Source: Roseovarius sp. TE539
GTDB lineage: Bacteria > Pseudomonadota > Alphaproteobacteria > Rhodobacterales > Rhodobacteraceae
Reading direction: 5' to 3'
Assembly: GCF_003298505.1 (NCBI RefSeq)
Contig: NZ_QNGB01000011.1
Location: 62,001-126,000 of the forward strand
DNA length: 64,000 bases
Numbering within the stretch: position 1 is the first letter of the stretch; each line of letters starts with the position of its first letter. The translations under genes and the position numbers were made by a program. Below are positions 34,336 to 45,210 of this stretch, piece by piece. The notes below the pieces were generated by a model. That model did not search any database, was not told where the DNA came from, and saw only the letters and a program-made list of their open reading frames with translations.

Positions 34336-35623
34336 ACCGCAGCGCCTCGACGGGGTTCATCCTTGCGGCGCGGCGCGCGGGAAAGATGGTGACAAGGAAT
34401 GACAACCCGAGCGACAACGTAACAGCCACGCCCACATCCGCAGCGCGCAATTCGGCCGGCAAGTGGTAGATCTCGCGGATCGACGGATCCCAGACCTGTC
34501 CGCCCATCACCATGTTCACGAAACTGAAGACAGGGTCGATATAGATGGCGAATAGACAGCCAAGGATCACCCCGCAGGCCGTTCCGATCAGCCCGGTGAA
34601 GGCCCCGCAGATGAAGAAGACGCGCAGGATCGATCCCTCTGTCAGGCCCATCGTCCTCAGGATGCCGATATCGCGCCCCTTGTTCTTGACCAGCATGATC
34701 AGACCGGAGGTGATGTTCATCGCCGCGATCAGCACCAGGATCGAGAGGATGACGAACATCACATTGTCCTCCACTTCCAGCGCCCGCAGGAACCCGCCGG
34801 AGGCGTCCTTCCACGTCCAGACCTGGCTGCGGCCACCGGCGGCACGCATGAGCGCCGGCGCCATCGCTTCGACGCGCTCCGGTTCGGTCACCATGACTTC
34901 AAGCTCATCGGCACGTCCCTCCCGGTTGAAGAAGCTCTGCGCCTCCGCGAAGGGCATGTAGACCCGGGTGCTGTCGATGTCATAGCGTCCGGCGGTAAAG
35001 ATGTAGGTCACATCGTAGGACTTGACGCGAGGGCTGGTTCCGAAGGCGGTCTTGACTCCGCCGGGCGAGATGATGCGGATCCGGTCGCCGACGGTGATCG
35101 ACAGTTGCCGCGCCACCCCGGAACCGATCGCGATGCCGCGCCCGAAATCGGCGATCGAGCCCTTTGACGTCTCGGTATCCGCGACGCGCGGGATGGTGCG
35201 CAGGTCTTGCGGACGGATTCCGAAGACCTGGACGCCGGCGTTGCGGTTGCGGGCGTTGGCCATCACCTGACCCTTGATCAACGGCGCGACGCGGGTAACG
35301 CCGGCCACGTCGCGCACCCGCGCTGCCATCGCGTCATATGCCTCGATCGTCCGATCTATGCGTCCGGTTTCCGCCTCGACCTTTCCGGCATTGTACACCG
35401 TCGCATGGGCGTTCGACCCCAGGATCGTGTCCACGAACTCGGTCCGGAAGCCGGAGCGCACAGCAAGCGTCGCAATCAGTGCGAAGACCGCCAGGGTAAT
35501 GCCGATCAGGCTGATCCAGGTCATGACGCTGACACCGCCCTCGGTGCGGCGGGCGCGGAGATAGCGCCACGCGATCATCCATTCGAACGGGGCAAAGGGG
35601 GGTGGGATCTGGCTGCCTGCCAC
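34328..35623 (-). CDS. lolC: LolC/LolE-type lipoprotein-releasing permease
   Basis: The 431-residue protein has four membrane spans: one at the N terminus ([19 protein letters not shown]) and three at the C terminus. A large periplasmic loop separates them, as in LolC/LolE/LolF. The end [18 protein letters not shown] is characteristic. A single permease gene suggests a LolF-like homodimer, as in other alphaproteobacteria, rather than a LolC/LolE pair. The GTG at 35623 has GAGG five bases upstream and gives the family start [12 protein letters not shown]. It leads the lolC-lolD operon, downstream of proS on the same strand. Confidence 0.92.
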   Translation of the reverse strand: MAGSQIPPPFAPFEWMIAWRYLRARRTEGGVSVMTWISLIGITLAVFALIATLAVRSGFRTEFVDTILGSNAHATVYNAGKVEAETGRIDRTIEAYDAMAARVRDVAGVTRVAPLIKGQVMANARNRNAGVQVFGIRPQDLRTIPRVADTETSKGSIADFGRGIAIGSGVARQLSITVGDRIRIISPGGVKTAFGTSPRVKSYDVTYIFTAGRYDIDSTRVYMPFAEAQSFFNREGRADELEVMVTEPERVEAMAPALMRAAGGRSQVWTWKDASGGFLRALEVEDNVMFVILSILVLIAAMNITSGLIMLVKNKGRDIGILRTMGLTEGSILRVFFICGAFTGLIGTACGVILGCLFAIYIDPVFSFVNMVMGGQVWDPSIREIYHLPAELRAADVGVAVTLSLGLSFLVTIFPARRAARMNPVEALRYE

Positions 35624-35852
35624 TATGGCCTCGGAACGCTTGGTTTTTGACGAAGAGTGCGGCCTGCGCCGGAGAAGGTCAAGACACAAGCCCGGCCCCG
35701 GCCCCGGACACCGCAGGCGGGCTCAGGAGTTTGAGGATCCCGGACACGGTTCCCCGAGCAATACCCCCAAGCGCGTCGGGACGAGGACACAGACCGGTCG
35801 ACGCGGCCCGCCCCGCGCCGAGACAGAGCGACCACCACGACCGCGCCGCGGA

Positions 35853-37247
35853 TCAGAGCCAGGTGTGGAACGATCGCTTCGCCATCGGTTCGACCCGCTT
35901 CACGGGATGATGCGGCGAATAGACCGCGGCGAGTTTCGCGAGGGCCTTTTCCGGCGACAGCTCCTCGGTGGCGCCGGTGCGGCGGCAGGTCAACTCGATC
36001 ACGCCGTTGCGAAGGCCGCGCGGCCCCACGGTGATCCGCCACGGCAGGCCGACGAGGTCCATGGTGGCGAACTTGCCGCCGGCGCGCTCGTCACGGTCAT
36101 CGTAAAGCGGCTCGAGGCCCAGTTCCACGATGTCCCGATAAAGCCCGTCGCAAGCCTTGTCGGCCTCGGCGTCCCCCTGCTTGAGGTTGACGAGTCCGAC
36201 ATGGAAGGGGGTGACCCCCTCGGGCCAGACGATGCCCTTGTCGTCATGGCTGGCCTCGATGATGGCCCCGACGAGACGGCTGACGCCGATGCCGTGGCTG
36301 CCCATGTGGACCGGCACCGTCTTGCCGTCCGGTCCCTGCACGGTCGCGCCCATGGGTTCGGAATACTTGGTGCCGAAATAGAAAATCTGCCCCACCTCGA
36401 TGCCGCGCGCCCTGCGGCGCCGCGCCTCGGGGACACGATCATGGAACACGGTTTCGTCATGGGTGTCGTCGGTGCGGGCATAGCGGGCCGTGAATTCGTC
36501 CAGTACCGCCTGACAGGCGTTTTCGTCGTCGTAATCAATGTCACGGTCGCCGAAGCGCAGATCGGTGATCTCGCTGTCGTAGTAAACCTCGGATTCGCCT
36601 GTATCGGCCAGAACGAGAAACTCGTGGGTATAATCACCGCCGATCGGCCCGCCCTCGGCCTTCATCGGAATCGCCTGCAGGCCCATCCGTTCGTAGGTGC
36701 GCAGATAACTGACCAGATGACGGTTGTAGGCATGTTTGGCGGCGGCTTCGGTCAGGTCGAAATTGTAACCGTCCTTCATGTAGAATTCACGCCCCCGCAT
36801 GACGCCGAAGCGCGGACGGACCTCGTCACGGAACTTCCACTGAACGTGGTAGAGGGTCAGCGGGAGATCCTTGTAACTGCCCACGTGCGAGCGGAAAATA
36901 TCTGTTATCAGCTCCTCGTTCGTGGGCCCGTAGAGCATGTCACGCTCGTGGCGGTCGGTGACGCGCAGCATCTCGGCGCCGTAATCCTCGTAGCGGCCGC
37001 TCTCGCGCCACAGGTCGGCCGATTGCAGGGTCGGCATCAGCATGGGGATATGGCCCGCGCGAACCTGCTCCTCGTGGACGATCCGCTCGATGTTGCGCAG
37101 CACCTTGTAGCCAAGCGGCAACCATGAATAAATTCCGGCCGACGCCTGCTTGATCATGCCGGCGCGCAGCATCAGCCGGTGACTCGCGATCTGCGCCTCC
37201 GACGGCGTTTCCTTCAGGACGGGCAGAAAATAGCGGGACAGGCGCAT
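35853..37247 (-). CDS. proS: Prolyl-tRNA synthetase, short alphaproteobacterial form
   Basis: The 464-residue class II synthetase starts [15 protein letters not shown] and has motif 2 ([21 protein letters not shown]) and motif 3 ([16 protein letters not shown]). The roughly 180-residue YbaK-type editing insert of E. coli-like ProS is absent, as normal in this lineage. Editing is then normally done by a separate trans protein. GAGG lies six bases before the ATG. A 229-base gap separates it from lolC. Confidence 0.96.
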   Translation of the reverse strand: MRLSRYFLPVLKETPSEAQIASHRLMLRAGMIKQASAGIYSWLPLGYKVLRNIERIVHEEQVRAGHIPMLMPTLQSADLWRESGRYEDYGAEMLRVTDRHERDMLYGPTNEELITDIFRSHVGSYKDLPLTLYHVQWKFRDEVRPRFGVMRGREFYMKDGYNFDLTEAAAKHAYNRHLVSYLRTYERMGLQAIPMKAEGGPIGGDYTHEFLVLADTGESEVYYDSEITDLRFGDRDIDYDDENACQAVLDEFTARYARTDDTHDETVFHDRVPEARRRRARGIEVGQIFYFGTKYSEPMGATVQGPDGKTVPVHMGSHGIGVSRLVGAIIEASHDDKGIVWPEGVTPFHVGLVNLKQGDAEADKACDGLYRDIVELGLEPLYDDRDERAGGKFATMDLVGLPWRITVGPRGLRNGVIELTCRRTGATEELSPEKALAKLAAVYSPHHPVKRVEPMAKRSFHTWL

Positions 37248-37393
37248 TGCGAACCTCGCGGAGTTGTCATTTCGACTTACCGTTTATGGATTCGTGCGGC
37301 CACAGACAAGCCGTCAGCGGTGTCTTTCGGCCACCCGCCCTTGCAAGCCGCCGCGCCATGAGCGAAGAGGGAGCCAAAGGAGAAAGAGCGCCA

Positions 37394-38461
37394 ATGGCCC
37401 TGCCAGCCAAGACACAAATGCGGTATTGGGGCATCGCCTCGGCGGTGTTTCTTGTCGTGCTGTGGTTTCTGGGCGACGTGATCCTGCCGTTCGTCCTGGG
37501 GGCGGCGATCGCCTATTTCCTCGATCCCGCGACAGACCGGCTTGAATCGGCGGGGATGTCGCGCGCGGTCGCGGTGACACTGATAACCGCGGTCGTATTG
37601 ATGGTGTTCGTCGTCGTCTCGCTTCTGATCATACCCACGCTTATTCAGCAGGCCGTCGCCCTTTTCAACGTGGCCCCGCAACTTTTCAATGATTTGCAGG
37701 GTTTCCTGACGGACAAGTTCCCGTCCATCGTGGACGAGGATTCGACCTTGCGCCAATCGCTGGTGGCGTTGGGTGAAACGATCCGCGATCGTGGCGGGCA
37801 ACTTCTGGAATCCGCCCTTACCTCGGCGGCGTCGCTTCTGAACGTGATCGTGTTGTTCGTGGTCGTGCCGGTGGTGGCCTTCTACCTGCTTTATGACTGG
37901 GACCGCATGATCGGGACCATCGACAGCCTGCTGCCACGCGACCATGCCCCGATCATCCGCCGGCTTGCCGGGGAAATCGACGAGACGCTGGCCAGCTTCA
38001 TCCGCGGGATGGGAACCGTCTGTCTGATCCTCGGGTCTTATTACGCGGTCGCGCTGATGCTGGTCGGACTTCAATTCGGCCTGGTCGTGGGGGCGGTGGC
38101 CGGGATCATCACCTTCATTCCCTATGTCGGCGCCCTTTTCGGCGGGGCCCTGGCGATCGGGCTGGCATTGTTCCAGTTCTGGGGCGACTGGCTGTCGATC
38201 GCACTGGTGGCGGGCATCTTCGTGATCGGTCAGGTGGTCGAGGGCAATTTCCTGACGCCCAAGCTTGTCGGACATTCCGTGGGCCTGCACCCCGTCTGGC
38301 TCATTTTCGCATTGTCGGTATTCGGGGCGCTTTTCGGCTTCGTCGGGATGCTGGTCGCGGTGCCGCTTGCAGCGGCCTTCGGGGTGCTCGCGCGGTTCGC
38401 GATCGAACAGTACAGGCACAGCCGGCTCTATCAGGGGCTGTCGGACCGTGATCCTGAATGA
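37394..38461 (+). CDS. AI-2E/PerM-family membrane protein
   Basis: The 355-residue membrane protein has seven to eight hydrophobic segments and the family motifs ILPFVLGAAIAYFLDP, FIPYVGALFGG and EGNFLTPKLVG. The family includes transporters proposed for autoinducer export and sodium/proton exchange, so the substrate is open. The ATG at 37394 follows an AGGAG at 11 bases; an ATG at 37358 has no such site. It is divergent from proS and overlaps hdaA by four bases (ATGA). Confidence 0.85.
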   Translation: MALPAKTQMRYWGIASAVFLVVLWFLGDVILPFVLGAAIAYFLDPATDRLESAGMSRAVAVTLITAVVLMVFVVVSLLIIPTLIQQAVALFNVAPQLFNDLQGFLTDKFPSIVDEDSTLRQSLVALGETIRDRGGQLLESALTSAASLLNVIVLFVVVPVVAFYLLYDWDRMIGTIDSLLPRDHAPIIRRLAGEIDETLASFIRGMGTVCLILGSYYAVALMLVGLQFGLVVGAVAGIITFIPYVGALFGGALAIGLALFQFWGDWLSIALVAGIFVIGQVVEGNFLTPKLVGHSVGLHPVWLIFALSVFGALFGFVGMLVAVPLAAAFGVLARFAIEQYRHSRLYQGLSDRDPE

Positions 38462-39189
38462 CCTCGCGGCAACTGAGCTTCGACCTGCCCTCGCGCCCTG
38501 CCCTCGGCCGGGACGATTTTTTCGTGTCTGCAGCGAACGCGCAAGCCGTCGGTCTGATCGAATCGTGGCAAAGCTGGCCCGAGGGCAAGCTGATCCTTGC
38601 CGGGCCGCCGGGGGCGGGCAAGACCCATCTGGCGCATGTCTGGGCCGAGTTCACCGGCGCGGAGATCGTGGACGCGCGGGATGTGGCCGGGCGTGACATT
38701 CCGGCGCTCGCCTCGCGGGCGCTGGCGGTCGAGGATGTGGATCGCATTTGCGCGGACGCGGACGCGGAAAAGACCGTTTTCCATCTGCACAACCTGATGC
38801 AGGCGGCGCGGCACCCTTTGCTGCTGACCGCGGCGCGACCGCCCAATTACTGGCCGCTCGATCTTGCCGATCTGGCCAGCCGTATGCAGGCGACCCCCGC
38901 GGTTTTCCTTCAGCCCCCCGATGACGCGCTTCTTGCGGCCGTCGTGATGAAACTTATGTCGGACAGGCAGCTGTTGCCCACCGCGGACACGATTCCCTAT
39001 CTCACGCGGAGGATGGATCGTTCCTTCGACGCGGCCCGTCACCTTGTCGAGGCGATGGACCGCACCGCGCTCGAAGAGGGCTGCGCGATCAACCGGGCTC
39101 TGGCCGCCCGTGTTCTGGACAAGATGGACCCCGAGATGCAGACTTCTTCACCTTCCCGTTACACCGCCCCGGATAAAAGGCAGTCATGA
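38458..39189 (+). CDS. hdaA: HdaA-like DnaA-related regulator of replication initiation
   Basis: The 243-residue protein is an AAA+ domain related to DnaA but without the DNA-binding domain. It has [20 protein letters not shown] at the start and Walker [13 protein letters not shown] near residue 50. The N-terminal QLSFDLP is the clamp-binding motif used by Hda/HdaA to contact the beta sliding clamp. HdaA stimulates DnaA-ATP hydrolysis and so limits initiation. It overlaps the PerM-type gene before it and ppk after it by four bases each (ATGA). Confidence 0.9.
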   Translation: MTSRQLSFDLPSRPALGRDDFFVSAANAQAVGLIESWQSWPEGKLILAGPPGAGKTHLAHVWAEFTGAEIVDARDVAGRDIPALASRALAVEDVDRICADADAEKTVFHLHNLMQAARHPLLLTAARPPNYWPLDLADLASRMQATPAVFLQPPDDALLAAVVMKLMSDRQLLPTADTIPYLTRRMDRSFDAARHLVEAMDRTALEEGCAINRALAARVLDKMDPEMQTSSPSRYTAPDKRQS

Positions 39190-41360
39190 TCACCGCCGAC
39201 TTTCTGAAATCCCCCTTTCCCGAAGCGATCGACCTGCCGGATCTGGATGTCGAGAGCCCGAGCCGGTTTTTCAATCGCGAACTCAGCTGGCTGGGCTTCA
39301 ACTGGCGTGTCCTGGAAGAGGCGCAGAACCTGCGGGTGCCGCTTCTCGAACGGCTCCGGTTCCTGTCGATCTCGGCGACCAACCTCGACGAGTTCTACAA
39401 TGTCCGGGTCGCCGGCCTGCGGGAACTGGCGCGGGCCGGCAACACCACACCCGCGGTCGATGGCCTGACCCCGGCCGAACAGCTGGTCCTGATCAACGAG
39501 GATGCGCGCAGGCTGCTGCAATCACAGCAGCAGACGTTCGAATCGCTGCACAAGGAGATGGAAGCCGAAAGGATCTCGATCCTGCGGGCCGAAAACCTCA
39601 CCCATGACGACAAGACATACCTGGCAGACGTTTTTCTGGACAAGGTGTTCCCGGTGCTGTCACCGATGGCGATCGACCCCGCCCACCCCTTTCCGTTCAT
39701 TCCCAACCTGGGCTACTCTCTGGCGCTGCAGCTTGAACGCAAGTCCGACAAGCGTCCGCTTCAGGCGCTCCTGCCGATCCCGCAGCAGATCAACCGTTTC
39801 GTCACGCTGCCGGCCCCCGAGGGCACGCATCGCGTGCTGCCGTTGGAAGAACTCCTGCTGCTCCACCTCGACAGCCTGTTTCCCGGCTACAAACGGCTGG
39901 GGCATTGTACCTTCCGGGTGCTGCGCGACAGCGACCTGGAGGTCGAGGAAGAGGCCGAGGACCTGGTGCGCGAGTTTGAGGTGGCGCTCAAGCGCCGGCG
40001 CCGCGGCGAGGTTGTCCGCCTCAAGATCTCCTCGGCAGCACCCGAGTCGCTGCGCGCGGTGATCATGGAGGAACTTCACGTCATCCCCGACGAGGTGGTC
40101 GAGGTTGACGGCATGATCGGGCTGGCGGACCTGAAGGAGCTGGTTCTTGATGAGCGGCCCGACCTGCTGTGGCCGTCGTTCTCGCCCCGGGTGCCCGAGC
40201 GCGTGCAGGACCATGACGGGGACATGTTCGCGGCGATCCGCCAGAAGGACATGCTGCTGCACCACCCCTACGAGACTTTCGACATGGTGGTGCGCTTTCT
40301 CAACCAGGCGGCGCGCGACCCGGACGTCGTGGCGATCAAACAGACGCTCTACCGCACGTCGAACCGGTCACCCATCGTCGAGGCGCTCTGCGAAGCGGCG
40401 GAGGACGGCAAATCGGTGACCGCGCTGGTCGAGCTCAAGGCCCGCTTCGACGAGGCTGCCAATATCCGCCAGTCACGGCGGCTGGAACGCGCCGGGGCGC
40501 ATGTTGTTTACGGGTTCCTCGACCTCAAGACCCATGCCAAGATAAGCACCGTTGTGCGCCGCGAAGGTGACAGCCTGGTCACATATACCCATTACGGCAC
40601 CGGAAACTACCACCCGATCACGGCCAAGATATATACCGATCTCAGCTTCTTCACCTGCAACACGACCCTCGGCCGGGACGCGACCAAGGTGTTCAATTAC
40701 CTGTCCGGTTATGCCCAGCCCGAACGGCTTGAGAATCTGGCGATCTCGCCGATCTCGCTCAAGCCGCGGCTGCTCGAGATGATCGCCAGGGAAGCGGAGC
40801 ATGCCCGCAACGGCAAACCCGGCCAGATCTGGGCCAAGATGAATTCCCTGGTCGAACCCGATGTGATCGACGCCCTTTACGACGCCTCCCGCGCCGGCGT
40901 GAGGATCAGTCTCGTGGTGCGGGGGATTTGCGGACTGCGGCCCGGCATCAAGGGCCTTTCCGAAAACATACGCGTCAAATCCATCATCGGGCGGTTCCTG
41001 GAGCATTCGCGGATCGTCTGTTTCGGCGACGGCGCCGGGCTGCCGCACAAGAAGGCGCGCGTGTTCATCAGTTCAGCCGACTGGATGGGGCGCAATCTAA
41101 ACCGCAGGGTCGAGACACTCGTGGAAATCGAGAACCCGACCGTCAAGGCACAGATCGTCAGCCAGATCATGGCGGCCAACATGGCCGACGTCGCGCAAAG
41201 CTGGGTCATGGCCCCTGATGGCAGTTTCACCCGCGCGGCCACGACCGAAGGCGCCTTTGCCTTCAATTGCCACCGCTTCTTCATGGAAAACCCGTCCCTG
41301 TCAGGGCGTGGATCGGCAGGCGCGGCCGACGTGCCCAAACTGACCCATGCCGACGATTGA
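39186..41360 (+). CDS. ppk: Polyphosphate kinase 1
   Basis: The 724-residue protein is full length for PPK1. It has the N-terminal [11 protein letters not shown], the head domain and two phospholipase-D-like catalytic domains. Active-site segments are [38 protein letters not shown] (with the phosphorylated His) and [19 protein letters not shown]. It makes polyphosphate from ATP reversibly. It overlaps hdaA by four bases and is followed after 126 bases by ppx. Confidence 0.97.
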   Translation: MITADFLKSPFPEAIDLPDLDVESPSRFFNRELSWLGFNWRVLEEAQNLRVPLLERLRFLSISATNLDEFYNVRVAGLRELARAGNTTPAVDGLTPAEQLVLINEDARRLLQSQQQTFESLHKEMEAERISILRAENLTHDDKTYLADVFLDKVFPVLSPMAIDPAHPFPFIPNLGYSLALQLERKSDKRPLQALLPIPQQINRFVTLPAPEGTHRVLPLEELLLLHLDSLFPGYKRLGHCTFRVLRDSDLEVEEEAEDLVREFEVALKRRRRGEVVRLKISSAAPESLRAVIMEELHVIPDEVVEVDGMIGLADLKELVLDERPDLLWPSFSPRVPERVQDHDGDMFAAIRQKDMLLHHPYETFDMVVRFLNQAARDPDVVAIKQTLYRTSNRSPIVEALCEAAEDGKSVTALVELKARFDEAANIRQSRRLERAGAHVVYGFLDLKTHAKISTVVRREGDSLVTYTHYGTGNYHPITAKIYTDLSFFTCNTTLGRDATKVFNYLSGYAQPERLENLAISPISLKPRLLEMIAREAEHARNGKPGQIWAKMNSLVEPDVIDALYDASRAGVRISLVVRGICGLRPGIKGLSENIRVKSIIGRFLEHSRIVCFGDGAGLPHKKARVFISSADWMGRNLNRRVETLVEIENPTVKAQIVSQIMAANMADVAQSWVMAPDGSFTRAATTEGAFAFNCHRFFMENPSLSGRGSAGAADVPKLTHADD

Positions 41361-41486
41361 TCCGCGGTCCGGGGCCGCCCGTCCGGGAAAATGGCACCCG
41401 TTGCACCGGCTCGATTGACTGTGCACATGATTGACCGCCGGTCGGGATATGGCGCATAGATTATCCGGTCGGACCGGGGGGGAACC

Positions 41487-43052
41487 ATGGACAGCAGCGA
41501 TCCCGCACAGGACGAGGCCGGGCCTTTCGGGCGCGCGCTTTTCGACAAGCCGTCGGCCCGCGCGCTCAGCCGTGTCGGTGTCGTGGACGTGGGATCGAAT
41601 TCGGTGCGCCTGGTCGTTTTCGACGGTGCGGCGCGGTCCCCGGCCTATTTCTACAATGAAAAGATCATGTGTGCGCTTGGCGCCGGCATGTCCGAAACCG
41701 GCTGCCTGAACCCGCAGGGCCGCGACCGCGCCCTTGCCGCGATCAAGCGGTTCCGGCTGCTGTCAGAAGGCATGGGAACCGGTCCGTTGTCGGCGGTGGC
41801 GACAGCGGCGGTGCGCGAGGCCACGGATGGCCCCGATTTCCGCGACGAGGTCGAGAGGGAAACCGGAATCCGGCTGCACGTGATTGACGGGCACGAAGAG
41901 GCGCGCCTTTCGGCGCAGGGTGTCCTTCTCGGCTGGCCGGGGTCTTACGGGCTGGTCTGTGATATCGGCGGCTCGTCCATGGAACTGGCCGAGATCGACG
42001 GCGGGCAGGTCGGACGGCGCGTCACATCTGCGCTCGGACCGCTGAAACTGCGCGATCTCAAGGGAGGCGCAACAGCGCGGCGCAAGCATATCAAATCGGT
42101 TCTATCCGACCTTCACGGAGAACTTGGCGAGCAGAACAACCGCCTGTTCCTGGTCGGAGGGTCATGGCGGGCCATCGCCAAGATCGACATGGAGCGCCGT
42201 GGGTATCCCCTGCATGTGCTGCACGAATACCGGATGTCCACCAAGGCGGTGCGCGAGACGGCGAAATACATCGCCTCCCAGGACCTTGAGGCGCTTCGCG
42301 GCCGTGCCGGCGTGTCGGCGGCACGCATGGCACTGGTGCCGCATGCCTCCGAGGTGTTGCGCGGAATCGTTCACCGTTTCAAACCCCGCGACATCGCGGT
42401 TTCAAGTTACGGGATCCGCGAGGGCCTGCTTTATGAACAGATGCCCCAGCAATTGCGGGACCGCGATCCACTGGTCGAAGCCTGCCGGTTCGCCGAGTCC
42501 AAGGATGCGCGCGTGCCGGGGTTCGGCAAGGTGTTGTTTCATTTCATCCGTCCGCTCTACAAGTCCGCGCGCGACGACCGCCTGCGTCTGGTCAAGGCCG
42601 CCTGCCTGCTTCACGACGTGAGTTGGCGCGCCCACCCCGATTACCGCGCCGAAGTCTGCTTTGACAACGCGACCCGCGCCAACCTTGGCGGCTTGAAGCA
42701 TTCCGAGCGTGTGTTCCTCGGCCTCGCGTTGCTGCACCGCTATTCCAACAAGCGCGAGGGCACGCGCTTCGACGACCTTTTCGAGCTGGTGGATGAACGC
42801 CAGAGACACGAGGCGGAAATCCTCGGAAAAGCCATGCGTTTCGGCGCCATGTTGTGGCTGAAGGAGGATGCGTGGCCCGGCGAAATGCGGTGGTTTCCCA
42901 AAAAGAAGGAACTGGAATTGCGCCTGTCACCGAAAGCCGAGGCCCTTTTCGGAGAGGTGGCGCAATCGCGATTCCAGGCCTTGGCCGGGGCCCTTGGTGC
43001 CGAAACGCGCATTATCGGCGCCAAGCCGCCCAAGAAATCCGGGAAAAAGTGA
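41487..43052 (+). CDS. ppx: Exopolyphosphatase (Ppx/GppA family)
   Basis: The 521-residue protein has the actin-like phosphatase fold. It shows VVDVGSNSVRLVVFDG at the N terminus, EARLSAQGVLLGW and the second phosphate loop CDIGGSSMELAEI, then an HD-like C-terminal region. It hydrolyses polyphosphate and possibly pppGpp, so it opposes the kinase encoded just upstream. GGGGGG lies a few bases before the ATG. The ppk-ppx order is common in this lineage. Confidence 0.94.
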   Translation: MDSSDPAQDEAGPFGRALFDKPSARALSRVGVVDVGSNSVRLVVFDGAARSPAYFYNEKIMCALGAGMSETGCLNPQGRDRALAAIKRFRLLSEGMGTGPLSAVATAAVREATDGPDFRDEVERETGIRLHVIDGHEEARLSAQGVLLGWPGSYGLVCDIGGSSMELAEIDGGQVGRRVTSALGPLKLRDLKGGATARRKHIKSVLSDLHGELGEQNNRLFLVGGSWRAIAKIDMERRGYPLHVLHEYRMSTKAVRETAKYIASQDLEALRGRAGVSAARMALVPHASEVLRGIVHRFKPRDIAVSSYGIREGLLYEQMPQQLRDRDPLVEACRFAESKDARVPGFGKVLFHFIRPLYKSARDDRLRLVKAACLLHDVSWRAHPDYRAEVCFDNATRANLGGLKHSERVFLGLALLHRYSNKREGTRFDDLFELVDERQRHEAEILGKAMRFGAMLWLKEDAWPGEMRWFPKKKELELRLSPKAEALFGEVAQSRFQALAGALGAETRIIGAKPPKKSGKK

Positions 43053-43060
43053 CGCGCGAC

Positions 43061-43076
43061 GGCGCCGGGCGGCGCC
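43061..43076. terminator. Hairpin between convergent ppx and the secreted-protein gene
   Basis: GGCGCC-GGGC-GGCGCC forms a 6-base GC stem in the 33-base gap between two convergent genes. There is no T-run, so this is only a candidate. Confidence 0.3.
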
Positions 43077-43085
43077 GCCGCACAA

Positions 43086-43457
43086 TCAGATCTCGATCTC
43101 GTCTTCCGGCTGCGGCGCCGGCTCCACCTCGTCTTCCGGCGGCTTGCGGCGAATGATGATGTCGCCATTGGGCAGGATCTCGGGCGGTTCGTAGGCGCTC
43201 AGGTCCTCGATATCCGACAGCAGCCGGGCAAGTGCGGGGCCCATTTCACGCATGAAATCCCGCAACGCGGGGCGCATTTCGTCCGCCATCCCTTCCAGAT
43301 CCTCAAGCGCCGGCTGCATCTCGCGCATCATGCCTTCCATGAACAGGCGCAAGCCTTCCTCGATCAATGGCCGCCCGTTGTCCTCCTCAGGCTCCTCGGC
43401 AAGAGAGGGCGTGGAAAAGACGCAGAGAAGGGCAAGCATGACCGTGATCTGTTTCAT
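43086..43457 (-). CDS. Small secreted acidic protein
   Basis: The 123-residue precursor has a Sec signal peptide (KQITVMLALLCVFSTPSLA, cleaved before EEPEED). The mature part is rich in Met and Glu with an amphipathic helical stretch (GMMREMQPALEDLEGM), and then ends PPEILPNGDIIIRRKPP and an acidic tail. I recall it as a conserved uncharacterised Rhodobacteraceae protein. The ATG at 43457 gives a clean signal peptide; an ATG at 43478 would add seven residues. No strong ribosome-binding site is seen. Confidence 0.7.
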   Translation of the reverse strand: MKQITVMLALLCVFSTPSLAEEPEEDNGRPLIEEGLRLFMEGMMREMQPALEDLEGMADEMRPALRDFMREMGPALARLLSDIEDLSAYEPPEILPNGDIIIRRKPPEDEVEPAPQPEDEIEI

Positions 43458-43494
43458 GCTGGCATCATAGGCGGGCATGACGACAATTTTAAGA

Positions 43495-44520
43495 TCAGAT
43501 TTCGATATCCAGCGTCACCGGGAAGTGATCGGAGGCCGCAAGGAGGGCCGCGCGCAATTCCGGCAGCTTCCAGCACTGAGGGTCATCGAACGGATGCCAG
43601 ATACGCCATGACGGCGCGCGCCGCATCAGGTCGGGCGAAATCATCACGTAGTCCAGAAGGGCCTGCATGTAGCGGCCTTCGGACGACACGTAGAAGCGCG
43701 CGGTGCTGCTGACCGCGCCGAACTTGCGTTTCAGGGCGTTGCGGGCGTGCGGATCGTGAAGCCCGCGCCGTCCCTCGTCACCCATGATGATCTCGACCGA
43801 AGAGCGCCCGAAAAGGTTCTCGAACTCGTCGAGACCGGGACCGTCGTTGAGATCGCCCAGCAGGACAAGCGACTCGCCCGCATCGAGGTGATCCGCGACA
43901 CGCTCGCGCAGCCATATCGCCTGTGCCAGCTGCTTGCGGCGATTGGCAATGCCGATGCGCATCGCTTCGTCGCGTGTCGCGGCACCGTGAGGGGCCTTGG
44001 ACTTGAGATGCGCCCCGATCAGGCGCAGCGCCGTGCCTTCACGGGTCCGGGCGTCGATTTCCAGAGGGGGCTTGGAAAATGCGACAAGATCCTCGGTCGC
44101 GTCGATATCCAGGTCGATACGGAACACGCCGTCGAAACGGGGGGCCTGCCGCGCGCCCTTCTTGCCCGTCGCCGGTCCTTTCGGATCATGCCGTACCGTC
44201 AGGATATCGGGATCGTAAAGAAGCGCGATTTCCTGCTGCGTGTCATTGGCAAACCCGACAAGGGCCTTGCGTGCCCGCAGGTCCATCACCCGGGCGAAGT
44301 TTTCGAGCGCCGCAACCGTCTCGCGCTGGCCGTTGTGATCAGGCGCCTCGATGATCATGACCGCATCTGCATCAATCGCGGTGAAGACGATACCGAGTGC
44401 GGCGATCTGATCCGATCGCGTCACGTCGTAGCGTGCCGACCATTCCCCGTCGTCCAGAAGCTGCCCCGCATCGTCGAAGAGGGCGTTGAACCATTCGACG
44501 TTGTAGCTGGCGATCCGCAT
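43495..44520 (-). CDS. Endonuclease/exonuclease/phosphatase (EEP) family protein
   Basis: The 341-residue protein shows the EEP fold. It has IASYNVEWFN at the start, a conserved Glu in MIIEAPDHNGQ, LIGAHLKSKAPHG, LLGDLNDGPG and the C-terminal SDHFPVTLDIEI with the catalytic Asp-His. Family members act on DNA, RNA or phosphoesters; the target is unknown. It has no signal peptide. The ATG at 44520 shares a base with the preceding stop (TGATG), so it is coupled to the J-domain gene. Confidence 0.87.
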   Translation of the reverse strand: MRIASYNVEWFNALFDDAGQLLDDGEWSARYDVTRSDQIAALGIVFTAIDADAVMIIEAPDHNGQRETVAALENFARVMDLRARKALVGFANDTQQEIALLYDPDILTVRHDPKGPATGKKGARQAPRFDGVFRIDLDIDATEDLVAFSKPPLEIDARTREGTALRLIGAHLKSKAPHGAATRDEAMRIGIANRRKQLAQAIWLRERVADHLDAGESLVLLGDLNDGPGLDEFENLFGRSSVEIIMGDEGRRGLHDPHARNALKRKFGAVSSTARFYVSSEGRYMQALLDYVMISPDLMRRAPSWRIWHPFDDPQCWKLPELRAALLAASDHFPVTLDIEI

Positions 44521-45200
44521 CACGCCCGGCCCTTGTTGATCTCTTCCCAGGCCCGGTTGATATCGGCCATGCGCCGCTGCGCCAGCTTGATCGCCTCTTC
44601 GGGAACCCCACGCGCCTGCATCCTGTCGGGATGACAATCCCGCACCCTTTCGCGCCATTTCCGGCGGATTTCGTCGAACGGCATATCAGGGGTCGCGCCG
44701 AGAACGCTGTAGGGATCAGGCTCGGCATCGTCGATGAAACGGCTGCGCAGGGCGCTGAACTCCGCGCTTCCGATTTCAAAAATTTCGGCCACCCGCCTGA
44801 GGAACGCGTCCTCCTTGGGATGATACTCGCCATCGGCGAGCGCGATGTGGAAAAGCCCCTCCATCAGGTCGCTCAGGGTTTCCCGGTCGGACGCGAACAT
44901 CCGGTTGATGCGCGCGGCGTAATCCTCGAATCCCGCGGTGTCCTGCCGTGCCAGATTGAAGACACGGGCCGCGCCGGCCTCGTCGGCCGGGCTGATCCGG
45001 AACACCTCGCGGAAGGCTGTCACCTCGTCGCGGGTCACCAGCCCGTCTGCCTTTGCCATCTTGGCGCTCAGCGCGATGACGGCAATGGTAAAGGCGACGC
45101 TGCGTTCAGGCGGGCTGCGCAGACGGTCGAACACCCGGGCCAGGCTCTCGCCTTTGGCAAGGGCCGATACGGCCTCGGCTATTCGCGTCCAGATTGACAT
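44520..45200 (-). CDS. TerB/J-domain protein (DjlA-like)
   Basis: The 226-residue protein has a TerB-like helical domain (about 30-145; SAKMAKADGLVTRDEVTAF and IALADGEYHPKEDAFL). A C-terminal J domain (about 163-226) carries the HPD motif (DCHPDRM). It should stimulate an Hsp70 (DnaK) partner; unlike E. coli DjlA there is no clear N-terminal membrane span. The ATG at 45200 begins MSIWTRIAEAV. It overlaps the EEP gene by one base. Confidence 0.87.
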   Translation of the reverse strand: MSIWTRIAEAVSALAKGESLARVFDRLRSPPERSVAFTIAVIALSAKMAKADGLVTRDEVTAFREVFRISPADEAGAARVFNLARQDTAGFEDYAARINRMFASDRETLSDLMEGLFHIALADGEYHPKEDAFLRRVAEIFEIGSAEFSALRSRFIDDAEPDPYSVLGATPDMPFDEIRRKWRERVRDCHPDRMQARGVPEEAIKLAQRRMADINRAWEEINKGRA

Positions 45201-45210
45201 GGCATTCAAC

